In this document: positions 16,378-23,890 of the stretch, piece after piece
Layout of the letters: each line of letters begins with the position of its first letter
Position numbering within the stretch: the stretch's first letter is position 1
Assembly: GCA_035294465.1 (NCBI GenBank)
Contig: DATGKW010000085.1
Coordinates: 1 to 31,802, forward strand
Origin: Paraktedonobacter sp035294465
GTDB taxonomy: Bacteria; Chloroflexota; Ktedonobacteria; Ktedonobacterales; Ktedonobacteraceae
Direction: 5' to 3'
Length of the DNA stretch: 31,802 nt
Translations under genes and position numbers: made by a program
Notes under the pieces: model-generated
The model's input: the letters and a program-made list of their open reading frames with translations, nothing else
Told to the model about the DNA's origin: nothing
Databases searched by the model: none

Positions 16378-17148
16378 TTATTTGATGGCTCTGACTCCAA
16401 TCAGCCGTTGGGAGGTCTCAAAGACTGGGTGTGACTGGAAATGAGATACCGCGGCCTGCTGAAACTCTTGCTCCAGTGTCTCATCGTAAAGGCGGCTCTC
16501 GCGCCAGCAGGCATAGAAGTCTGCGGCCGAGTCGAATCTCAGCGGGTTTTCAAACGGTATGACCTCTACCTGCGGGAAAACATCGCGAGCGCATGGCAAG
16601 CCGATTCTTTCAATGAAGAGCAAAGCCCGATTTTCTTGCAGAGATGCCTCGTGGTGTAAAGCAGCCTGGAAAAGCCTGAGTTCCGCGAGATCTTTCCTGG
16701 AGGGTCCATAGAAAAAGAAGATACCACCTGGCTTGAGCGCCTGATGGACCGCGCGAAAAACCTCCTGTGGCTGCCTGACATGATAGAGTGCGCGTGTGCC
16801 AAGGGCGCGGTCGAAATCCTCCCGGCGCAAGTGGCCACCGAGGTCATCGAGATGAAGATAAAGAAAACGGATACGCTGCTCCAGGCCATTCTTCTGGCTG
16901 GTCTGCGAGAGCGCTTGCAACACTGTGTATGAGCGATCAATGGCCAGAACATGGCCTTCATAGCCCACCGCTTGAGCCAGAGTCAGCGTCTGGAAGACGG
17001 TTCCGCAGCCAACATTCAGGACGCTGTCTCCCTGGCGTACCTCTAGCTGGTTGATGACCCAGGTATTGAAATCAACTCTCTCATGTTCGGCGCAGGCTGT
17101 ACTACCCTGCTGGAGTGCAGCGATATTCCGATAAAAGCTCTCCGTCAT
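16378..17148 (-). CDS. Class I SAM-dependent methyltransferase
   Basis: 256 residues; ATG 17146-17148 follows AGGAAATAAGG. Motif I is VLNVGCGTVFQ (43-53), with the acidic post-I residue in VLAIDRSY and a family-like R-A-L-Y-H-V-R-Q-P segment, then LKPGGIFFFYGPS. This is a UbiE/Methyltransf_11-type fold; the GCGTG-type loop is slightly altered (GCGTVF). Substrate unknown. It lies 3 nt after the deacetylase-like gene and so is in the same operon; the pair could modify a cell-surface glycan or glycolipid, but that is inference. It converges with comM, with no terminator visible between them. Confidence 0.88.
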   Translation of the reverse strand: MTESFYRNIAALQQGSTACAEHERVDFNTWVINQLEVRQGDSVLNVGCGTVFQTLTLAQAVGYEGHVLAIDRSYTVLQALSQTSQKNGLEQRIRFLYLHLDDLGGHLRREDFDRALGTRALYHVRQPQEVFRAVHQALKPGGIFFFYGPSRKDLAELRLFQAALHHEASLQENRALLFIERIGLPCARDVFPQVEVIPFENPLRFDSAADFYACWRESRLYDETLEQEFQQAAVSHFQSHPVFETSQRLIGVRAIK

Positions 17149-17151
17149 GCC

Positions 17152-17949
17152 TTATTTCCTTTCACTCGCCAGCGCGGAGATTCCCTGACGACGGATAGCC
17201 GGGATGATTTTCGCCAGGTTGATATCGAAAATACTTGCATCGCACAATGGCTGTTCCCTCGTTGCAAGATCAAAAAATTCCTGCAAGCGCTCTGGGGCAG
17301 GCGCATCCTCGTCGCCCCACCAGATGGGATGAAGGATCATCTGTAAAACCGGGCCGCCGGGTTGGGCCATCTGCGAGATAGGATTGCCATTTCGCCAGGA
17401 GCCTCCACTATCTGAAATACACCATCTGCGCAATTCGCCCGCGTCAGCGTTGACCAGCCCGTTTACCAGCAAATGGCCGCCGAATAACAGAGGGATAGGG
17501 CGCTGAAGCGAAAGGGAACGCACCGGCCTGCACGTAATCTGCTCAATACGTTCGCATGCTGCGCGAATCTCCGCTTCGATGAGGCGCAGGTACGAGGGAC
17601 TCTGGCCCGTCTCGTGAGCTAGATCGAAATGTAAACCTACCTCGTGTCCCATCTGGACAAGCTCCAATAAAAAGATTCGCGCCTGCCGTCCATTGAGTGA
17701 ATACAACGGGGAATCCGGTCGTACCAGGTAAGTGGCGGAAAGATTGTGCTCATGCTCAATCTCCGCCATACGTAATCCCTTGTTCAGGGAGAGCTTGATA
17801 TCGTGGCGTAAGAAAAGGATGGGTGTGCCAACATTGGGAAGCACATTGGGCGCTTCGCTCAAGCGGTGGATACTAAAGTGACTTCTAGCCGCGTAGAGAA
17901 GCCGCCGAAAAGATGTGTAGCTAAAATCAACTGACTGTCCTGGATGCAT
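17152..17949 (-). CDS. Polysaccharide deacetylase-like (NodB-fold) protein
   Basis: 265 residues. ATG 17947-17949 lies five bases after GGAGGAGG, which decides the start over a TTG 21 nt upstream. The NodB fold is shown by FLRHDIKLSLNKGLRMAEIE (47-66; His49-Asp50 of motif 1), ATYLVRPDSPLYSL, GHEVGLHFD (101-109), the C-ISDSGGSWRNG segment (177-187) and the late HPIWW (208-212). This subgroup, with SDSGG..W and HPxWW, is common in capsule and O-antigen loci and has unknown substrates; CE4 enzymes remove N- or O-acetyl groups from sugars. There is no signal peptide, so it probably acts in the cytoplasm on nucleotide- or lipid-linked sugars. The methyltransferase follows. Confidence 0.85.
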   Translation of the reverse strand: MHPGQSVDFSYTSFRRLLYAARSHFSIHRLSEAPNVLPNVGTPILFLRHDIKLSLNKGLRMAEIEHEHNLSATYLVRPDSPLYSLNGRQARIFLLELVQMGHEVGLHFDLAHETGQSPSYLRLIEAEIRAACERIEQITCRPVRSLSLQRPIPLLFGGHLLVNGLVNADAGELRRWCISDSGGSWRNGNPISQMAQPGGPVLQMILHPIWWGDEDAPAPERLQEFFDLATREQPLCDASIFDINLAKIIPAIRRQGISALASERK

Positions 17950-18095
17950 GTTAACCTCCTCCGTCTCCAACTACAACTTCCAATGACACCTCTCGTGTCC
18001 ATATATCCAGGGAAGAGATATGTTTATACGTTTTACATGAATATTCTTACTTTCTTTCCCCTTATCAGTTCATCTGATCTGATATGCTAACATCC

Positions 18096-18104
18096 ATTAT
18101 AACA
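18096..18104 (-). promoter_or_regulatory. Extended -10 promoter of the deacetylase operon
   Basis: Minus strand TG-T-TATAAT with perfect -10 (18096-18101); -35 is weak. The leader would be about 140 nt and holds a small hairpin GACAC / GTGTC (17985-17999). Confidence 0.5.
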
Positions 18105-18165
18105 CGCACTGCCAATAGACATTCTTTAAAAGAGTATATTTAGAAGGTCTTTTTCGCTTGCTTGC

Positions 18166-18194
18166 TTGCCAGATACCGATCTCAGCACTATACT
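18166..18194 (+). promoter_or_regulatory. Sigma-70-type promoter of the mrp-NUDIX operon
   Basis: TTGCCA (18166-18171), 17-nt spacer, TATACT (18189-18194). The -35 overlaps three tandem CTTG copies. Predicted start near 18201, leader about 40 nt. Confidence 0.65.
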
Positions 18195-18241
18195 AGCATC
18201 TGTTCTGATCGTGGTGAGATGTATCTATTCGGAGTAACAAC

Positions 18242-19108
18242 GTGAGACGAGCAAGTGTAGACCAGGTAAAACATCTGATTGTGATAGGAAGTGGCAAGGG
18301 AGGAGTGGGGAAATCGACGGTGAGTATCAATCTGGCCATTGCCCTGGCCAGACAGGGGTATGCCGTTGGTTTGCTTGACGGCGATACCTATGGCCCCAGT
18401 GTGCCCTTGATGCTAGGTATTCGCAGGCGTGATGAGAGTCATGGTTGGCAGGGCACGCTTCCGCTGGCATCTCGGCAGAAGCTCTTACCTGAACAGATGC
18501 TGCAGCCACTTTTGCGCTATGGTATCAAAGTAATGTCGGTTGGCTTTTTTGTGGGCGAGGAGCAGGCAGTCGCTCCTATGCCCGATGTGCAGGGCATGCT
18601 AATCCGTCAGTTGCTTTTTACGGTGAACTGGGGGCAGTTGGATTATTTAATCATAGATCTGCCGCCGGGCAATGGAGAGCCGCAAGCAACGCTGGTGCGC
18701 GAACTGGAACTTGCCGGTGCGATCCTGGTGACAACTCCCCAGGATGTAGCGCGTCTTGATACTGCCAGAGCGCTGGCTATGTTTCGTGATTCCGGGGTGC
18801 GTGTACTCGGTCTGGTCAATAATATGAGCGGCTTCACTTGTCCTCACTGCGGAGAGATTGTGGAAATTTTTCCATCCGGGCGTGAGGCGGGCGCTCCCCT
18901 GGATGATTTGCCGGTGCTCTGTACGATTCCGCTTCATCCCCCAACTGCTGCCAGCGGTGATAACGGCCGGCCGGCAGTGGTGAGTTTAGCGGCGTCTTCT
19001 CCCGCCCGTGCGTTTCATGCTCTGGCCACGCAAGTCTCCGCTCTGCTCGATGCTTCACCTGGATCTGGCGCGCAGCAGGAAGAGCCACCTGAGGACGATG
19101 TGCAATGA
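18242..19108 (+). CDS. mrp: Mrp/ApbC/NBP35 family P-loop ATPase
   Basis: 288 residues; GTG at 18242 follows GGAG at seven bases. The deviant Walker A is GKGGVGKST (18-26), then LLDGDTYGPSVPLMLGI, DYLIIDLPPGNGEPQ (134-148) and the metal-binding CxxC in FTCPHC (Cys200, Cys203). These proteins carry Fe-S clusters as dimers, the bridging cluster being held by the CxxC pairs. It lacks the N-terminal MIP18/DUF59 domain of many bacterial Mrp proteins. The usual PPGTGD is PPGNGEP here, a change in the switch II region worth noting. The NUDIX start overlaps its stop (ATGA), so the two are co-translated. Confidence 0.93.
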   Translation: MRRASVDQVKHLIVIGSGKGGVGKSTVSINLAIALARQGYAVGLLDGDTYGPSVPLMLGIRRRDESHGWQGTLPLASRQKLLPEQMLQPLLRYGIKVMSVGFFVGEEQAVAPMPDVQGMLIRQLLFTVNWGQLDYLIIDLPPGNGEPQATLVRELELAGAILVTTPQDVARLDTARALAMFRDSGVRVLGLVNNMSGFTCPHCGEIVEIFPSGREAGAPLDDLPVLCTIPLHPPTAASGDNGRPAVVSLAASSPARAFHALATQVSALLDASPGSGAQQEEPPEDDVQ

Positions 19109-19569
19109 AAGAAAGAGTTAAAGGGTGGTTGGCAGCGTTTGCGTATCGTCTCATTGTTTTATGCACGTTCGGGCAGATCTCTCCAATCCTGGGTACGGGG
19201 GTGATTGTCGAACGGGAGGGCAAAATTCTATGCATCGAACGCAGCGATGGAAGAGGCTATGGCCTGCCCGGCGGCATCGTTCGCTCGAAAGAAACTGTTG
19301 AGCAGTGCGTTCTGCGCGAGACTTACGAAGAGACTGGCTATAGAGTCCAGATTACTGGTCTGGTAGGCATCTACTCTTCCCACGGGCGCGATTCTCGTTT
19401 CCGGTCTGTTTCGATTACTTACAAGGGCACTGTACTCAGTGGCTCCTTACACTCTTCTGGTGAAGGCCGACCTTGCTGGCAAGCTCCGGCAGATATTTTT
19501 GGACGCATGGCCTTCGACAACGAAACAATGGTAAAAGATTTTTTGAGTGGCCACCTGCGTCTCTTCTGA
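19105..19569 (+). CDS. NUDIX hydrolase
   Basis: 154 residues. The NUDIX box is complete: G57-x5-E63-x7-R71-E72-x2-E75-E76-x-G78 (GIVRSKE..RETYEETGY). The preceding GLPGG is also typical. Family enzymes hydrolyse nucleoside diphosphates linked to another group; the substrate cannot be predicted. Residues 7-23 are hydrophobic (GWLAAFAYRLIVLCTFG) and may be a membrane-associating helix, as in some YjhB-like members. ATG 19105 overlaps the mrp stop by 4 nt. The link with an Fe-S carrier has no obvious biochemical explanation. Confidence 0.92.
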   Translation: MKERVKGWLAAFAYRLIVLCTFGQISPILGTGVIVEREGKILCIERSDGRGYGLPGGIVRSKETVEQCVLRETYEETGYRVQITGLVGIYSSHGRDSRFRSVSITYKGTVLSGSLHSSGEGRPCWQAPADIFGRMAFDNETMVKDFLSGHLRLF

Positions 19570-19658
19570 TTTTTCCTGGATCGTGAAGGGAGCCTCATGC
19601 TAAGCTTTGCAGCGTTGTAGAAGAAGAGGTGGAGTTCAGGCAAGCGAACCGGTTTACA

Positions 19659-19671
19659 GGATATAATATCC
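19659..19671 (+). promoter_or_regulatory. Palindromic -10 region of the small CxxC gene
   Basis: GGATATAATATCC is a perfect odd palindrome centred on 19665 and contains TATAAT (19662-19667). No -35 is seen, so activation, or repression by a dimer sitting on the -10, is possible. Confidence 0.4.
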
Positions 19672-19711
19672 GAAACAGCGGTGGCGTTTTAATGCTGAGA
19701 GGAGTTGTATT

Positions 19712-20116
19712 ATGCCGATCTGTCCACTTTGCGATGATACCGGGTTACAGAACTCGGACTCTACGCACCCTGAGTTTTGCACATGCGCTATGGGCAAACA
19801 AGCTCGCCGGGAGTGGCAGGCCAGTCGTGGAACGAGCCGGGGAAGTACCCACCCTCGGCCGGCTAGCTTTATCGATATTTCTAACCTGGAGGACGTAAAT
19901 GCCAGCGTCGATGCCATGCGTGCTTCATTACTGGGGGCCAGTTCCGGCGAAACCGAGTCGCCTGTCAGGCTTTCGGCTGCTTCGTTGCTCTACCAGGTCG
20001 CGCACGCCGGGCACGAAGTTTCGGTCTATGAGGCTACCCAGCTCTATGAACTGGCCAAAGCACTGGAAGGCTTTCTGACCGCATTAGCGCCCATCGGGCG
20101 TAATGCAAAACGCTGA
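19712..20116 (+). CDS. Small uncharacterised protein with N-terminal CxxC and CxC
   Basis: 134 residues; ATG 19712 follows GAGGAG at eight bases. I do not recognise a family. The N-terminus reads MPICPLCDDTGL and then FCTCAMGKQARREW: Cys4, Cys7, Cys23 and Cys25 could hold one zinc, like the C-x-x-C-x-x-x-G knuckle in DnaC/IstB and DnaJ-type proteins. Residues 32-80 are polar and Ser-rich. Residues 85-128 form two probable helices (SAASLLYQVAHAG, VYEATQLYELAKALEGFLTA). Probably cytoplasmic. It has its own promoter candidate and converges with the prenyl synthase gene, so it appears monocistronic. Confidence 0.75.
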   Translation: MPICPLCDDTGLQNSDSTHPEFCTCAMGKQARREWQASRGTSRGSTHPRPASFIDISNLEDVNASVDAMRASLLGASSGETESPVRLSAASLLYQVAHAGHEVSVYEATQLYELAKALEGFLTALAPIGRNAKR

Positions 20117-20238
20117 GATAAGAGTGCATTGTGCAAGAAACACTTTGCAGGAAAAAGCAAAAACGGATCTATCTGTACAATGAATCAGGAGGTCCGTTCT
20201 TTGCGTTTGCAGACTCTGCGTGTCCTGATTGATGGAAG

Positions 20239-21228
20239 TCAGCGCTTGCGCTGCACTACAAAATCAATAAGCTCGTCAAGTACGTCTCGATTGGGAGTGG
20301 CCGGGAAATGGAGGAGAGCCTCTCGCGCCTTCTCCGCGTAGGTATAGGCGTCTTTTTGCGCTCGTTCCACGCTGCCTCCGGCCAGCACCCAGTCGATTAC
20401 TTCGCGGATCTCTCGCTCGTCGTGATTCGCCTCATGCAACAACCTTTGCACCTGCTGGTGGTGCCCATTCTGCGGCTGTTCTTGCAGCGCATAGATCAGT
20501 GGTAGGGTGACCATGCCCTGGCGCAGATCGTTGCCTGCTGGCTTGCCGGTAGTGCTCTGATCTTCAGTATAATCAAGGATATCGTCGATAATCTGGAAAG
20601 CGATGCCCAGGTTCAGACCATATGTATACAACAGCTCAACTTCCTCGTCTGAGGCCCCGCTGATGATAGCGCCGCCTTTGCAACAGGCAGCAATCAAACA
20701 GGCAGTTTTGTGAGTGATTTTCTCATAGTAGCTTTGCAGGGTCAGGCCGGCTTGCCCGGCGGTTATTAGCTCCAGAATTGTGCCCTCACAAACGGTCGCG
20801 ACGGTATCCGAGAAGAGATGATCGATGCGTGGGTCTTCGATATCGGCGATCAAACCGGCTGTTTTGGCGAAATAGTAATCGCCAAGCAAAATCGCGACCT
20901 GGTCGCCCCAGAGCGCATTGACTGTGGGATTCCCCCGGCGAGTCAGGGCCTTATCAACAATATCATCGTGAATGAGCGTCGCTAAATGAACCATCTCAAA
21001 GGCAACACTCAGGAAAAGCAATTTGTCCAGGCGATAGTGATTCAGCTTGCCGGAAAGCAGGGTGAGTGCAGTCCTAAGACGCTTGCCGGGTGAACCCAAC
21101 GCATGCATAGATGCAGAATTCAGGATGTCGAGTCCAGAGGTTGCTCGTTCCTTGAAGGTGAGATCTACTTGCTCTAGATCTGGCTCGATACTTGCAAACA
21201 GGCGGCTCAAAGTGGCCGTGTCATTCAT
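20239..21228 (-). CDS. Long-chain polyprenyl diphosphate synthase
   Basis: 329 residues from ATG 21226-21228, eight bases after GGAGAG. Both Asp-rich motifs are intact: DDIVD (88-92, first) and DDILD (215-219, second), together with GKRLRTAL (48-55) and the K-A-L-T-R-R-G after the first motif. The positions four and five before the first motif are small or polar (Ala83, Thr84), not aromatic, which suggests a long product (C30-C45) rather than geranyl or farnesyl diphosphate. A likely use is the menaquinone side chain. A TTG at 21289-21291, with GAGGAGG just upstream, would add 21 residues; the family length favours the ATG. No menaquinone genes are adjacent. Confidence 0.94.
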   Translation of the reverse strand: MNDTATLSRLFASIEPDLEQVDLTFKERATSGLDILNSASMHALGSPGKRLRTALTLLSGKLNHYRLDKLLFLSVAFEMVHLATLIHDDIVDKALTRRGNPTVNALWGDQVAILLGDYYFAKTAGLIADIEDPRIDHLFSDTVATVCEGTILELITAGQAGLTLQSYYEKITHKTACLIAACCKGGAIISGASDEEVELLYTYGLNLGIAFQIIDDILDYTEDQSTTGKPAGNDLRQGMVTLPLIYALQEQPQNGHHQQVQRLLHEANHDEREIREVIDWVLAGGSVERAQKDAYTYAEKAREALLHFPATPNRDVLDELIDFVVQRKR

Positions 21229-21291
21229 TATCAGGACTCTCCATTTCGGGCAATGTTGGTATCCTCTCAAAAGCGGAGGCGAGTCGCACAA

Positions 21292-21312
21292 GATATCCCC
21301 TCCTCGGATATC
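21292..21312 (-). promoter_or_regulatory. Leader hairpin with a Shine-Dalgarno-like loop
   Basis: GATATCC and GGATATC (7-bp perfect arms) enclose a loop that reads GAGGAGG on the minus strand, the strand of the prenyl synthase mRNA. It lies just before an in-frame TTG and 64 nt before the ATG. Confidence 0.5.
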
Positions 21313-21344
21313 AAGATATTGTGCTCTTTTTCTATCTACATAAA

Positions 21345-21353
21345 ATTATAACA
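21345..21353 (-). promoter_or_regulatory. Extended -10 promoter of the prenyl synthase gene
   Basis: Minus strand TG-T-TATAAT with perfect -10 (21345-21350). TTGACG lies only 12 nt upstream, too close for a -35. Predicted start near 21338, leader about 110 nt. Confidence 0.5.
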
Positions 21354-21417
21354 CGGCTCAGTCGTCAAAATGAATGAGCATCCTCACCCATCGAGGCTTT
21401 GTCTGAGTGCTCCTGGT

Positions 21418-22362
21418 TTAGACGCTAGCGGTCGTATCCAGTTCCATCAAATCCTCCTGAACGTAGCCCGCGGTCATATTAAACTCGTCCAGGGCGTCCA
21501 GGGCGCTGCGATATTCTTGCCAAGTCAGGCGGCGATTGATCACCGGATCATTGACAGCTTTCCAGGCCGGGAAATACTGATCCATCAGACTGACCGGCGT
21601 GTCTGGCCCTAACTCTTCAGCGATCCAGCGCAGAACTTCGCGTGTGCCGGAAATGTCTTCTGGCATAACCAGATGGCGGATCAGGAGACCGCGCCGGGCA
21701 ATTCCTTCCTCGTCAAGCTGCAAAGGTCCCACCTGGCGATACATTTCACGCAGCGCAAGCCGGTTGGTCTCGACATAATGGGGCATTTTCGAGGTGCGCA
21801 GGGCGTTTTTGTTGTCCGCATATTTAGCATCGGGCAGGTAAATATCTACAACGCCATCTAGCAGTTGCAGTGTTTCCAGGTTCTCGTACCCAGCACAATT
21901 ATAGACCAGTGGCAAGCGCAGACCTTGCTCGCACGCGATTACGAGCGCCTTGAGAATCTGGGGAACGAAATGCGTGGGAGTTACCAGATCCAGATTGTGG
22001 CAGCGTCTCCTTTGTAGGGACATCATCATGCTGGCTAGGCGTTCTGGTCCTACGCGATGGCCGAGTCCTCCCTGGCTCAAGGGAAAATTCTGGCAATAGG
22101 TACAGCGCGCCTGGCAGTAGCCAAAAAAGATAGTGCCTGCACCTCGTGTTCCACTGATGGGTGGCTCTTCGCGCCGGTGGACGTTCCAGGAAGCGACAAT
22201 CGCCTCGGTTTTAGAGTGGCAAACGCCTGTTTTTCCGGCGATGCGATTACAGCGACAATTCTGTGGGCAGATGGTGCAGCTACGCAGAATTTCCCACGCG
22301 GCCTCTGCGCGTCTTGCCAACTCCCCGGTTTCATAGAGCTGAAGGTAGCCTGGATAGAGCAT
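21418..22362 (-). CDS. Radical SAM protein, PflA-like (COG1313 type)
   Basis: 314 residues from ATG 22360-22362, about 11 nt after GGGAGGTGA. The longer open frame runs into the 22438-22508 hairpin and is rejected. The radical SAM cluster motif is C83-QAR-C87-TY-C90. An N-terminal Cys set typical of this group comes first (CTICPQNC, Cys29, Cys32, Cys36, then CRC and GVC at 48). GTIFFGYCQARCTYCQNFPLSQ is the family core. Members are annotated as putative pyruvate-formate-lyase activating enzymes, but no glycyl-radical enzyme is nearby and the true target is not known. It follows the Arg-rich disordered protein gene on the same strand, with the perfect hairpin between them. Confidence 0.92.
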   Translation of the reverse strand: MLYPGYLQLYETGELARRAEAAWEILRSCTICPQNCRCNRIAGKTGVCHSKTEAIVASWNVHRREEPPISGTRGAGTIFFGYCQARCTYCQNFPLSQGGLGHRVGPERLASMMMSLQRRRCHNLDLVTPTHFVPQILKALVIACEQGLRLPLVYNCAGYENLETLQLLDGVVDIYLPDAKYADNKNALRTSKMPHYVETNRLALREMYRQVGPLQLDEEGIARRGLLIRHLVMPEDISGTREVLRWIAEELGPDTPVSLMDQYFPAWKAVNDPVINRRLTWQEYRSALDALDEFNMTAGYVQEDLMELDTTASV

Positions 22363-22437
22363 AAGGATACTTCTCACCTCCCTTGTTGCCTGTTTCCCTC
22401 GATAAACACGTGCTCGCGCCTGCGATATTTGCTTATC

Positions 22438-22508
22438 CCGCCATATATCTACGAATGTGCGAAAAACGAGTGAAACTCGTTTTTCGCACATTCGTAGATA
22501 TATGGCGG
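22438..22508. repeat. Perfect 34-bp inverted repeat with 3-nt loop
   Basis: Bases 22438-22471 and 22475-22508 are exact reverse complements (outer end CCGCC / GGCGG, inner end ACGAGT / ACTCGT), separated by GAA. The match ends sharply at both outer edges. It lies between the stop of the disordered-protein gene (22533) and the start of the radical SAM gene (22362), both on minus. A separate 12-bp palindrome AGTGCGCGCACT is at 22512-22523. There is no T-run after it on either strand, so it is not a standard terminator. Both strands give the same open-frame start purely because of the symmetry. Confidence 0.95.
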
Positions 22509-22532
22509 AGAAGTGCGCGCACTCTGCGAGAT

Positions 22533-23735
22533 CTATTGACCAGTTGCAGGCCAGCGATAGCCACGCTGGAAAGGGCGTAATACCGGTCCCTGCGTGTCGC
22601 TGGCCTTTTGCTTGCCAGTTTTAGCCTTTTCAGCCCTTGCTGCTTCTTCTCTGGTATGGGCCGTTTTCACCATTTTGATTTTATGCGCTTTTCGCCCTCC
22701 AGGTTGCTTCATGAGCCGGGCAGGTCGCTTTGCCGTTGTTTCCCGTTCGCGCTTTTTCGGAGCTACGGGAATATGCGGCATCAAGTTCTCGGCCTCTTCT
22801 TCCACTTCGGTCCAGAAACGAGCCTGCTCCCGCTGCTGAGGGCGTGAGCCTTTCAACACCCGGCCATCTTGCAGGCGGGTGACGTGTTTCTCGTATGGTG
22901 GCTGCGGTGGTCGCTCAGAGTACTTCATCTGCTCAGGCTCATCGAACTGTTCATAGTCTCCCTCGAACTGTGCGCTTTCAGCGCGATCACTTGTTTTCTC
23001 TTGCCAGGATAGCGCACGCTCCGATGGCTTGCCTCGATACTGCTGCCGAGTTTCTGAGTATCCGCGCCGGCTTTTGGGGCGGCTCTGCCTGTGTGGATCG
23101 TAGCTGCGTCTGCCACGTGCAAAATTTTCTTCTTCCTTATGGGAGCGCTCAAAAGGGCGGGGCCTGGACTCTTCTCGGTAATCCTGCCGTCCTGGGCCGC
23201 CAGAGCGGCGCGTGTCGAACCGCGAAGGCCCTCTCTCCTGAGATCGGTTTCTACTCTGGTTGTGGCTGGTGGAGCCGTTCGATTGTGTGCTTGCTTCTCT
23301 TGTCCAGCGCTTGTTATACGGACCTGGCGGACTTCCCGGTACACGCTGCTCAGGCTCATTGAAACGTCGTGGGCCTGTTCTCGGTGACGGTTCGCGTCGC
23401 GGCTGATATCCGTTCTGATTGAAGGAGGAAGAAGGCGAGTCATAGCTCTGCCGGCGGGCTTCAGAGGAGCGGTGAGTGTATGGCTGCCTGGATCTCTCAA
23501 ACGCCGGAGTGGATTGTCCAGGGCGTTGAAAGGGCGGCCTGTTCGCGCTCTGACGTGGGCGGTAATCCGCGTGGGCGCGAGATGCACCATTTTCCCAGCC
23601 GCGATCAACTGCATCGCGGCTCAGTCGTGGGCGCGCGGGCCTGGAAGATTGATCTTCTCTGTACCTGCCTGAAGATGTGTTGCGAGAGAAAGGCCCTGTG
23701 TTCTCTCGCGGCTGATTACGAAAGTTTTTAGTCAT
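22533..23735 (-). CDS. Arg-rich, largely disordered 400-residue protein
   Basis: I do not recognise a family. ATG 23733-23735 follows AAAGGAACGC. Residues 1-280 are low complexity, dominated by Arg, Ser, Pro, Gln, Glu, Gly and spaced Tyr/Phe, with no hydrophobic core, signal peptide or membrane helix. Residues 281-325 (HVTRLQDGRVLKGSRPQQRE, then ARFWTEVEEEAENLMPHIP) are the most domain-like part. Residues 326-380 are Lys/Arg/Ala-rich and could bind nucleic acid, and the end reads RPFQRGYRWPATGQ. The Arg plus Tyr pattern resembles RNA-binding, condensate-forming proteins; this is inference. The stop-free second frame (22925-23614) is a by-product of Arg codons. It has its own promoter with a leader of about 265 nt. 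Confidence 0.8.
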   Translation of the reverse strand: MTKNFRNQPRENTGPFSRNTSSGRYREDQSSRPARPRLSRDAVDRGWENGASRAHADYRPRQSANRPPFQRPGQSTPAFERSRQPYTHRSSEARRQSYDSPSSSFNQNGYQPRREPSPRTGPRRFNEPEQRVPGSPPGPYNKRWTREASTQSNGSTSHNQSRNRSQERGPSRFDTRRSGGPGRQDYREESRPRPFERSHKEEENFARGRRSYDPHRQSRPKSRRGYSETRQQYRGKPSERALSWQEKTSDRAESAQFEGDYEQFDEPEQMKYSERPPQPPYEKHVTRLQDGRVLKGSRPQQREQARFWTEVEEEAENLMPHIPVAPKKRERETTAKRPARLMKQPGGRKAHKIKMVKTAHTREEAARAEKAKTGKQKASDTQGPVLRPFQRGYRWPATGQ

Positions 23736-23890
23736 GCGTTCCTTTCAAAAATGGGGGCTGTGGTCTACGGGGAGAGCAGATTGGCAGGACTTTTTTCTCT
23801 TTTCCCGTTGGTCCACCTGATAGTTGCGGCACACATTTTCCTCTGTGACCGTTTGCACAGGGGAGATGCCGTTTGTTGCTAATTCGGCTC

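Noticed and set aside
20162..20205. ACGGA / TCCGT stem with CTTT tail between the two converging genes
   Set aside because: Only about five pairs with a loop of more than 20 nt and a poor T-run.
22383..22580. Open frames on both strands starting with the same peptide (MCEKRV...RTFVDIWR)
   Set aside because: The identity is only the two arms of the 34-bp inverted repeat read on each strand.
22925..23614. 229-codon open frame nested in the disordered-protein gene, same strand, other frame
   Set aside because: Arg/Ser/Pro codons leave few stops in the shifted frame; it has no ribosome site, no domain and starts inside the other gene.
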